DNA from: Anaerolineales bacterium | Lineage (GTDB): Bacteria; Chloroflexota; Anaerolineae; 4572-78; J111 | Reading direction: 5' to 3' | Length of the DNA stretch: 13,416 bases | Assembly: GCA_012032575.1 (NCBI GenBank) | Contig: JAAUSP010000164.1 | Location: 1 to 13,416, forward strand | Shown: positions 8,181 to 13,416 of the stretch, piece by piece | Layout of the letters: the number at the start of each line of letters is the position of its first letter | Numbering within the stretch: the stretch's first letter is position 1 | The notes under the pieces: model-generated | The model's input: only the letters and a program-made list of their open reading frames with translations | Told to the model about the DNA's origin: nothing | Databases searched by the model: none | Made by a program: the position numbers and the translations under genes

Positions 8181-8311
8181 ACTGATACCCTTGCTGACGA
8201 GGTCTAAAATGAAACCTGAATTATCTTTGCTCTAGTCCCCAATCAACTGTACTATTAACTTACGCGAGCGGCGGCGATTGTCAAAATCTATAAAAACAAT
8301 TTGCATAATTC
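8181..8311 (-). promoter_or_regulatory. Upstream region of the OmpR-type regulator; weak promoter candidates
   Basis: On the - strand a perfect TTGACA lies at 8284-8279. The best -10 candidate downstream, GTTAAT, is 19 nt away, which is not ideal. A second weak pair has TTGATT followed by GATAAT about 15 nt later, nearer the gene. No GC-rich hairpin with a T-run follows the pheT stop at 8312. The presence of a promoter is plausible; the exact site is uncertain. Confidence 0.35.
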
Positions 8312-9649
8312 CTAACCTCTTAACTTCGCGCCCAGTTCCCGCTCCAGCCGCTGCACAATTTTTTGCTGCTGCTTGGCCGCGTCCTTATCGGTCAGGGTGC
8401 GGTCGTCGGCCTGAAAGGTCAGGCTGTAAGCCAGGCTCTTTTTGCCCGCGCCGATTTGCTCGCCCCGGAAAAGGTCAAACAGCCGCACGTCGGTCAGCAG
8501 GGGCCGGCCGGTTTGGGCGATGAGAGCCTGAACCTGCTCGGCAGGCGTGGCCTCATCCACAATCACGGCAATATCCTGCTGTACCGGCGGGAAGCGCGGC
8601 ACACTCTTGACTACGTGGCCGTTAGGCACTTGAGCCAGCAGCCGGTCGAGATCAAGATCAGCCGCCAACACCGGCCAATCACTTTCAGTTTTAAAATCGT
8701 AGCTTTGAGCTACGTGGGGATGCAACTGGCCCAACACACCGATGGGCTGGTCATTGACTGACACTTCGGCGACCCGGCCCGGATAATACGCCGGCTGCCG
8801 GGTTGGGCTGAAAACAACATTGTCCACATGCAGCCCATTCAAGATTGATTCAACCACGCCTTTTAAGTCGAAGAAATCAACAGGCGTTGTGTCAACCCCC
8901 AACCAGTTCACCTCTTCACGAGCGCCGGTCATCACTACCGTCAGGCGGCGCTGTTCCACAGGTAAAATAGCGGCCTCGCCCCCTTCATTTTTTATGTCCG
9001 CCACCGGCGGCAAATAGATGTGGCCTACTTCAAACATTTGTACCCGCTGGTGATGTTTGGTATTTTCGCTGGCTATTTCCAGTACACTGTTCAGCAAACT
9101 CTGGCGCATCACCGCCCGCTCCGGCGTGGAGGGGTTGGCCAGGGTGACATAGGACGAGCGATCAACTGATTCCGAAATGCGAGATTCGGCTTCGGGGGTG
9201 GTCAGCCGGTAGGTAATAATTTCCTGCAAGCCCGATTGGACCAGCAAATCGCGCACCCGTTCTTCCCGATCCAGCGACTCGTTGTTTCGCTGCGGCGGCA
9301 GTTCATCGGCCATTTCCGATACCGGCAAGCGGTCATACCCATAAATACGGGCAATATCTTCAATCAGGTCCGCCTGTCCAATCGTCGGGTCGGTTGAGAT
9401 GTCGAGGCGATGGTCCGGTACGGTCACGCGAAGTAATCCTGACTTTCCCTCAGCCTCTTCAACCTTGAACTCCAACGCCTCCAAAATATTCTTAATTTCG
9501 GCCAGACTCAATTCGACCCCCAACAGGCGGGTCACTTCGGCCTGAGACAGCTCGACCACCACCGGCTGGGGCGGGTTGGGATAATAATCCAGCACATCCC
9601 CGGCGATTTTTCCGCCGGCCAGTTCGACCATGAGTCTGGCCCCCGCCGC
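8312..9649 (-). CDS. pheT: Phenylalanyl-tRNA synthetase beta subunit, C-terminal part (B5, core, FDX-ACB)
   Basis: The C-terminal half of PheT, in a different frame from the middle part. After the joint near 9650 it reads GARLMVELAGGKIAGDVLDY. It then enters the B5 domain (ELSQAEVTRLLGVEL to the YGYDRLP segment), the catalytic-like but inactive core, and the C-terminal anticodon-binding FDX-ACB domain (PRFPPVQQDIAVIVDE to GAKLRG). It ends at TAG 8312-8314. The open frame continues upstream to 10000, but the sequence above about 9650 is a shadow of the middle part. Joining the two parts needs one extra base in the G/C-rich run around 9639-9654. PheT with PheS forms the (alpha-beta)2 enzyme that charges tRNA-Phe. 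Domain content is complete, so the break is more likely a base-call error than decay. Confidence 0.9.
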   Translation of the reverse strand, partial: AAGARLMVELAGGKIAGDVLDYYPNPPQPVVVELSQAEVTRLLGVELSLAEIKNILEALEFKVEEAEGKSGLLRVTVPDHRLDISTDPTIGQADLIEDIARIYGYDRLPVSEMADELPPQRNNESLDREERVRDLLVQSGLQEIITYRLTTPEAESRISESVDRSSYVTLANPSTPERAVMRQSLLNSVLEIASENTKHHQRVQMFEVGHIYLPPVADIKNEGGEAAILPVEQRRLTVVMTGAREEVNWLGVDTTPVDFFDLKGVVESILNGLHVDNVVFSPTRQPAYYPGRVAEVSVNDQPIGVLGQLHPHVAQSYDFKTESDWPVLAADLDLDRLLAQVPNGHVVKSVPRFPPVQQDIAVIVDEATPAEQVQALIAQTGRPLLTDVRLFDLFRGEQIGAGKKSLAYSLTFQADDRTLTDKDAAKQQQKIVQRLERELGAKLRG

Positions 9650-9651
9650 GC

Positions 9652-10569
9652 CCCAAACATGGCCTGGCTGGGGTGGACGCCCCGGCTGAAGCGATAAGCC
9701 GCCTCGGATTTGATATTGAGCGCCTGGCTGGTGCGGCGAATATTGATAAAGTTCCAGGCCGCCGCTTCGAGCAGGATGTTTTGGCTGGGGTCGCTCACCT
9801 CGGTTTCGCCGCCGCCCATAATACCGCCGATGCTCAGATTTCCTTGCGGGTCTGTCACCAAAATGGAAAAATTGGGCATCTCGTGGGTTTTTCCGTCCAG
9901 GGTCAGTACCTTTTCGCCCGGTTGGGCCAGGCGGGTGATGATTTTGACCGACTCGCCCGACCCGGTGTAGGCATTCGCCCGGCGGCGCAGCGCGTCCCAA
10001 TCGAAGGCATGGTTGGGCTGGCCCATTTCCAGCATCACATAGTTGCTGATGTCTACGATATTGCTGATCGGGCGCATGCCGGTCAGTCGCAGGCGGCGCT
10101 GCATCCAGTAGGGCGAGTCTTTGATAGTAATGCCTTTGATCAGAATCGCCACAAAACGCGGGTTCAGGTCCGGCTCAGTCGTTTCGATCACCAGACGCTC
10201 ACCCTGCTCCGCAGGGGCGGGGAGGGTCGTGTCAGGGTAGCGCAGCTTCTGGCCGGTCAGCGCGGCAACTTCCCGCGCCACCCCCAAAATCGAAGCGCAG
10301 CGGGCCATATTGGGGGTGATGTCAATATCCAGTACGGCGTCGCCCCACAGGTCAACCAGCGGTGTGCCCGGCGACGCCGTGTCGGTGGTCAGAATTATGC
10401 CTTCGTGCTCGTCGCTCAAGCCCAGCTCTTTTTCGGAGCAGAGCATGTGGCGGTTCATAATGCCGCGAATTTCGCGCCCTTTGAGCTTCATTTTTACGCC
10501 CGGCTCTTTGGCGTGACCGTCATACACAGTCGCCCCTTCCATCACAAGGGTGATTTTAACCCCAGGGGC
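9652..10569 (-). CDS. pheT: Phenylalanyl-tRNA synthetase beta subunit, middle part (end of tRNA-binding domain, B3/B4)
   Basis: Central third of PheT. It starts in this frame at about APGVKITL, where the N-terminal part breaks off, and finishes the tRNA-binding-domain segment with KLKGREIRGIMNRHMLCSEK. It continues with the DIDITPNMARCASILGVARE block and the B3/B4 editing domain (GGIMGGGETEV, LEAAAWNFINIRRTSQAL, SEAAYRFSRGVHP). Past about 9652 the frame runs into unrelated sequence and stops at 9532, while the true continuation is in the frame of the next part. No start codon or ribosome binding site fits an independent gene here, so this is a fragment of one frameshifted gene. The sequence between the two joints looks undamaged. 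Confidence 0.9.
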
Positions 10570-10870
10570 TGATGTCGCCCTGACCGACAAATTCAAACAG
10601 GTTGGGCGCGCCGGTGACAACGGTTTCCGGCTGGGCCGCGCCGATGTCAACCGTGGCCAAAACCAGGCGGTCGGCCTGGGGGTGCTGTTCTACTTTTAAA
10701 ATATGACCCAGGACCAGTTTTTCGCGGTCCCAGACCAAATCGGCCCCTTCAACGCCAACGTAGCGAATCGAGCCAACCTCCAACCCGGCCAGGGTCAGCC
10801 GTTCGGCCAGGGCTTCGGCGGAGAGGGTAATGTCTACAAAATCTTTTAACCAGCTTACGGGAACTTTCAT
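10556..10870 (-). CDS. pheT: Phenylalanyl-tRNA synthetase beta subunit, N-terminal part
   Basis: Begins with the canonical PheT start MKVPVSWLKDFV and covers the first part of the tRNA-binding-like domain (about residues 40-101, with HPQADRLVLATVDIG). It reads correctly to GQGDIS (10568) and then runs out of frame to a stop at 10556. Removing one C from the CCCC run at 10565-10568 (- strand sense) gives SPGVKITL and restores the gene. Without the frameshifts, pheT would be about 852 codons, normal for the family. The start ATG 10870 has only a weak purine-rich region (AGAGA) upstream, so translation may depend on coupling with pheS across the 108-nt gap. Confidence 0.88.
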   Translation of the reverse strand: MKVPVSWLKDFVDITLSAEALAERLTLAGLEVGSIRYVGVEGADLVWDREKLVLGHILKVEQHPQADRLVLATVDIGAAQPETVVTGAPNLFEFVGQGDISPWG

Positions 10871-10909
10871 AATGATATGTCTCTATTAATCATAATATTG
10901 TTGGAAGAA

Positions 10910-10972
10910 CGTGGTGCGTGGTGCGTGGTGCGTAACAAATAAATACCCACGCACCACGTACCACGCACCACG
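10910..10972. repeat. 24-bp hairpin repeat between pheS and pheT
   Basis: The left arm (10910-10933) is a heptamer-periodic run, CGTGGTG three times plus CGT. The right arm (10949-10972) is its reverse complement with a single mismatch, and the loop is 15 nt and AT-rich. The arms would form a long RNA hairpin inside the pheST transcript. No T-run follows on the - strand, so it is not a standard terminator. It looks like a dispersed palindromic element of the kind common between genes in Chloroflexota; that resemblance is from memory. Confidence 0.8.
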
Positions 10973-10978
10973 ATAAGC

Positions 10979-12115
10979 TCAAAACTGCTCCAAAAAGCGC
11001 AAATCATTACCCCAGAAGTAACGAATATCCTCGATGCCGTGGCGCAGCATGGTGATACGTTCCGGCCCCATACCGAAGGCAAAGCCGCTGACCTTATCAG
11101 GGTCGTAGCCGCCGTTGCGGAGCACATTGGGGTGGACCATGCCGCAGCCCAGAATTTCCAGCCAGCCGGCATACTTGCACAGGCGGCAGCCTTTGCCGTC
11201 GCACAGAAAACACTGCACGTCCACTTCGGCGGATGGCTCGGTGAAGGGGAAGTGACTGGCCCGGAAGCGCACGGGGCGACCCGCGCCGTAAAGCCGGCGG
11301 GCAAAGTTGGTCAGCGTGCCTTTCAAATCACTGAAGCGAATGCCCGGACCCACGGCCAGCCCTTCGACCTGGTGGAACTGGATTTCGGAGCGGGCGGTAA
11401 TCTGCTCGTTGCGATAGCACATGCCCGGCAGAATCACCCGAATTGGCTCCGGGCAGAATTCGCGCATCGCGCGAACCTGGCCGGGCGAGGTGTGGGTCCG
11501 TAACAACACATCGGGGTTGGTGGTGTAAAAGGTGTCCTGCATTTCGCGGGCCGGATGGTGGGGCGGGAAGTTGAGCAGTTGGAAATTCATTTCATCGGTT
11601 TCAACATCGCGGCTGCGATAGACCTGGAAACCCATCTCGGCCCAAATCTGGTAGATACGGCGCAGGGTTTGATTGCTGGGATGCAGCCGCCCACGCGAAA
11701 CCGGCCGGCCCGGCAAGGTCACATCGAGCGCCCCTGCGGTCAGGCTTTTTTCCAATTCGGCGGCTTTGATGGCCGTGGCTTTTTGCTCGTATGCGGCTTC
11801 GAGCGCCTGTTTTAACTGGTTGGCCCGCTGACCGAAGGTGGGGCGTATTTCTTTGGGGAGTTCACCGACCTTACGTAATATTTGGGTAAACTCACCATTC
11901 CGGCCCATATATTTGTTATTCCATACGATAAGTGCCGCATTTGATAGACTATTTTCAAGGGTGGTCTGCATTTCTTCGATCAAAGGTTGAAGTTGCTCAT
12001 TCACTTTGGCGAGTGTATCGTCCATTTCCGATACGAATTCGCGTTGTTGGCTTATAAAATTATTAATAGCATCTTTGGCTTCTTTTGATAGAAGTTCAAG
12101 ATCGTCCTTTGACAT
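10979..12115 (-). CDS. pheS: Phenylalanyl-tRNA synthetase alpha subunit
   Basis: A 378-aa catalytic subunit that charges tRNA-Phe with phenylalanine, using ATP, as part of (alpha-beta)2 PheRS. An N-terminal coiled-coil arm (about 1-125) precedes the class II core. Visible motifs are LHPSNQTLRRI (motif 1 region), RTHTSPGQVRAM, CYRNEQITARSEIQFHQVEGL (motif 2 region) and GFAFGMGPERITML (motif 3). Cys302, 305, 310 and 313 form a CxxC-x4-CxxC knuckle before the conserved GCGMVHPNVL. The protein is roughly 30 aa longer than typical at the N-terminus. The start ATG 12115 has a strong GAGGAG 6-9 nt upstream. Composition changes within the gene: about 38% GC over 11881-12120 but 67% over 11701-11760 (hand counts). 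It follows hepT by 18 nt. Confidence 0.96.
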   Translation of the reverse strand: MSKDDLELLSKEAKDAINNFISQQREFVSEMDDTLAKVNEQLQPLIEEMQTTLENSLSNAALIVWNNKYMGRNGEFTQILRKVGELPKEIRPTFGQRANQLKQALEAAYEQKATAIKAAELEKSLTAGALDVTLPGRPVSRGRLHPSNQTLRRIYQIWAEMGFQVYRSRDVETDEMNFQLLNFPPHHPAREMQDTFYTTNPDVLLRTHTSPGQVRAMREFCPEPIRVILPGMCYRNEQITARSEIQFHQVEGLAVGPGIRFSDLKGTLTNFARRLYGAGRPVRFRASHFPFTEPSAEVDVQCFLCDGKGCRLCKYAGWLEILGCGMVHPNVLRNGGYDPDKVSGFAFGMGPERITMLRHGIEDIRYFWGNDLRFLEQF

Positions 12116-12133
12116 ATTTCTCTCCTCAAAAGA

Positions 12134-12613
12134 TTATTTATCGTCGGGTTTAGCTAACTGTTCCAGAAAATCCACAAAGGTATCAAGTTCAGTTTTATAA
12201 ATTGACTTTAGTTTAAGGGATTCCCGCAAAACTAGGTTCAACCTGTCAGGGTCAAATTGCAACAGATAGGCATTGCGAAACAGGTGCCGGAAGCTACGCA
12301 ACTCATTGAGAGCGAGATAAGCTTCTGAACTAATCACGGGAGGACGGATTGCCTTAACATCCAGCGTCATTCGCTTCAACAGTTGCGTATGCCATTGAGT
12401 TGTATCGCCGATATGATTTCCAAACCGTTCCGCAATCTGGATAAAAAGATTCTCAAACAAGCCATAGAGAACATGTAAATAATAACCTAAAATAATATCC
12501 TGGGCTGAGCCGGTTGCGTGTGCCCCTAAGTCGTCTATTTGCTGATAAACTTCGGCAATAGAGGCTAAACCGGCCTTTATCTCGGCTTGCAAGAGGCGAA
12601 TTTGTTCAACCAT
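12134..12613 (-). CDS. HepT-like HEPN-fold protein (putative ribonuclease toxin of a MntA-HepT pair)
   Basis: A helical protein of 159 aa. The start is ATG 12613 (MVEQIRLL), which has AGGGG about 10 nt upstream and overlaps the end of mntA by 8 bp (ATGGTTGA). The open frame upstream of it is a shadow of mntA. The C-terminal part has the conserved ELRSFRHLFRNAY stretch (104-116) of HepT-like proteins. In HEPN ribonucleases the motif is R-x4-6-H, often followed by x-Y. Aligned that way, R109 and Y116 are present, but the catalytic His position is N114; H110 is nearby. In characterised pairs HepT is an RNase whose motif tyrosine is AMPylated by MntA. Gene order, antitoxin then toxin, fits type VII systems. 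The family call is good; RNase activity is uncertain. Confidence 0.78.
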   Translation of the reverse strand: MVEQIRLLQAEIKAGLASIAEVYQQIDDLGAHATGSAQDIILGYYLHVLYGLFENLFIQIAERFGNHIGDTTQWHTQLLKRMTLDVKAIRPPVISSEAYLALNELRSFRHLFRNAYLLQFDPDRLNLVLRESLKLKSIYKTELDTFVDFLEQLAKPDDK

Positions 12614-12971
12614 AAATTTTTTCCCCTGTTTCGTAAACCCGTTGGGTGAAAAGGGTAGCCGGAGGCAAATCACGCAAATCAATCAGCCAGTCCGGTAAAG
12701 CCTCTTGCAAATCGCGCCAAAAGGCGAAATAATCTTCGGCAGCGCCGCCTTCAATGGCTACATCAATATCAGAACTGGTTTGAAACCGGCCAAACTGGAG
12801 TATAGAGCCAAACAGATAGACGGTTTTTATAGCCGGATATTGAGGTAAAAGCGCCGGTACAACCGCTTTGATTGCTTTGAGCGCCTGTTTTCGTCCGGCC
12901 TCTCGTTCCGCCAGGCCTTGCTGGAGGCGAGCCTCAAATGAACGGCGATAAGTTTGAATATCAGTAACCAT
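12606..12971 (-). CDS. Minimal nucleotidyltransferase (MntA-like antitoxin)
   Basis: A 121-aa protein with a polymerase-beta-like nucleotidyltransferase domain. A helical N-terminus (1-48) precedes VYLFGS with G55-S56, then SDIDVAIEG with catalytic D68 and D70. The spacing between GS and the first Asp is 11 residues rather than the usual 10. The third acidic residue is probably D98 in WLIDLRDL. All catalytic residues therefore seem present. MntA enzymes transfer AMP from ATP to a tyrosine of HepT and so silence it. The gene overlaps hepT by 8 bp, so translation is probably coupled. The start ATG 12971 has a weak GGAAAAG upstream, and a sigma-70-like promoter lies at 13001-13028. It is the first gene of a likely mntA-hepT-pheS-pheT operon. 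Confidence 0.86.
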   Translation of the reverse strand: MVTDIQTYRRSFEARLQQGLAEREAGRKQALKAIKAVVPALLPQYPAIKTVYLFGSILQFGRFQTSSDIDVAIEGGAAEDYFAFWRDLQEALPDWLIDLRDLPPATLFTQRVYETGEKIYG

Positions 12972-13000
12972 ATCTTTTCCAAAAACCGGCTTTAACTTGT

Positions 13001-13028
13001 ATGATAATCCAACTTAATGTGGGGTCAA
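13001..13028 (-). promoter_or_regulatory. Sigma-70-type promoter upstream of mntA-hepT-pheST
   Basis: On the - strand, TTGACC (13028-13023) is separated by 16 nt from TATCAT (13006-13001). Each box matches consensus at five of six positions. The predicted transcript start near 12994 gives a short leader of about 22 nt before the mntA ATG at 12971. No comparably good promoter was seen immediately upstream of pheS. Confidence 0.6.
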
Positions 13029-13061
13029 GTGATTGAGGTGGAAAACAAAAAGGACGCAACC

Positions 13062-13128
13062 GTGTGGCCGCGCCCCCGCCCTTTGCCAGCCCAGGCTTAC
13101 ATTAGCCGCCGGCGAGCGTGCGCCACAC
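13062..13128. other. GC-rich foldable element, possible structured RNA
   Basis: GTGTGGC (13062-13068) pairs with GCCACAC (13122-13128). After a one-base bulge, 13069-13073 pairs with 13116-13120 (one G-U pair on the + strand). After a small internal loop, CGCC (13077-13080) pairs with GGCG (13111-13114). A small inner hairpin GGCT/AGCC lies at 13094-13107. About 16 bp of long stem is too much to dismiss, but no known RNA family was recognised. It lies upstream of the mntA promoter. Confidence 0.4.
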
Positions 13129-13202
13129 CAAAACCATCCACAAGTTAAAAAAGAAGAAAAAGGTAGAGGTTGAAACTATTCCAGGGTGAGCAAATCCAAC
13201 AG

Positions 13203-13230
13203 AGGCTCGGGGTGTTAGCCGGAGCCTTTT
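13203..13230 (+). terminator. Terminator-like hairpin
   Basis: AGGCTC (13203-13208) pairs with GAGCCT (13222-13227), with two extra GC pairs after a bulge, and is followed by TTTT. It would stop + strand transcription, for example a short RNA that includes the foldable element at 13062-13128. The stem is short, so confidence is modest. Confidence 0.45.
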
Positions 13231-13303
13231 GATGGGTTTTAAGCTGATTTTGGATCGAAGAGTAGTCTAATTTCAACATAAGGATTGTGGATTAAATAAC
13301 TTT

Positions 13304-13352
13304 CCCAATCTCGTTCCCACGCTTCGCAGTCATGGTTGGGAACGAGATTGGG
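13304..13352. repeat. Palindromic repeat with perfect 16-bp arms
   Basis: CCCAATCTCGTTCCCA (13304-13319) and TGGGAACGAGATTGGG (13337-13352) are perfect reverse complements around a 17-nt loop. The GTTCCCA...TGGGAAC core resembles dispersed palindromes seen in many bacterial genomes (from memory). The last bases of the window, CGTTCCC at 13410-13416, repeat part of the arm and may begin a second copy. Confidence 0.8.
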
Positions 13353-13416
13353 GGTAAATTATTCTATGCTCCATAACAAATTCTTGCCTGCAATTAATTG
13401 ATCATAGCACGTTCCC

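Noticed and set aside
9673..10572. A 299-aa open frame on the + strand opposite pheT
   Set aside because: It lies fully antisense to the conserved B3/B4 region of pheT, has no ribosome binding site and has a composition typical of antisense shadows in GC-rich genes.
10910..10972. CRISPR-like or terminator reading of the pheS-pheT hairpin
   Set aside because: There are no spacers between the heptamers and no T-run follows the stem on the transcribed strand.
11039..11503. A 154-aa open frame on the + strand opposite pheS
   Set aside because: It is antisense to the strongly conserved catalytic core of pheS, with no recognisable motif.
12614..12682. Upstream extension of hepT to 12682
   Set aside because: These 23 codons overlap mntA, do not resemble HepT, and the inner ATG at 12613 has its own ribosome binding site and the typical start sequence.
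12972..13130. T-box riboswitch or Phe leader peptide controlling pheST
   Set aside because: No T-box consensus, no run of Phe codons and no leader open frame was seen, and the predicted mntA leader is only about 22 nt.

Overview
The window reads as chromosomal DNA from an uncultured or draft-assembled bacterium, most likely Chloroflexota (Anaerolineae-like). The best taxonomic clue is PheS: its Cys-x2-Cys-x4-Cys-x2-Cys insertion, its RNEQITARSEIQFHQ motif and its C-terminus resemble, from memory, PheS of that phylum. The placement is inferred from single genes and is not proven. Three frameshifts interrupt otherwise well-conserved genes, which points to indel errors in a draft assembly or to real lesions.

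Left part, + strand (about 330-7471). A strong extended -10 promoter lies directly against the start codon of a membrane sensor histidine kinase (sensor, HAMP, GAF, HisKA, HATPase), so the transcript looks leaderless. The kinase is split by one frameshift in its GAF domain. It is followed 17 nt later by a membrane-anchored surface protein of about 1198 aa with 12 PKD domains. Next come a stand-alone receiver-domain response regulator and a small cysteine-rich protein. A hairpin terminator at 7437-7471 closes the group. The four genes look like one sensing unit: an extracellular rod, a kinase, and a diffusible receiver without a DNA-binding output.

Middle and right part, - strand (about 13030 down to 7485). 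A sigma-70-like promoter at 13001-13028 precedes a MntA-type minimal nucleotidyltransferase and a HepT-like HEPN protein that overlap by 8 bp. After 18 nt comes pheS, then a 108-nt gap holding a 24-bp hairpin repeat, then pheT broken by two frameshifts. A toxin-antitoxin-like pair therefore sits at the head of the essential phenylalanyl-tRNA synthetase operon. Base composition changes sharply inside pheS, near codon 78: the 5' end of pheS is AT-rich, while the rest is GC-rich. Downstream of pheT, on the same strand, is an orphan OmpR-type response regulator that ends at the shared terminator.

The ends are non-coding. Positions 1-366 hold an inverted repeat, a terminator for a gene outside the window, and the kinase promoter. 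Positions 12972-13416 hold the mntA promoter, a GC-rich foldable element, a terminator-like hairpin and a 16-bp-arm dispersed palindrome. No tRNA, rRNA, CRISPR array, transposase or integrase was seen.
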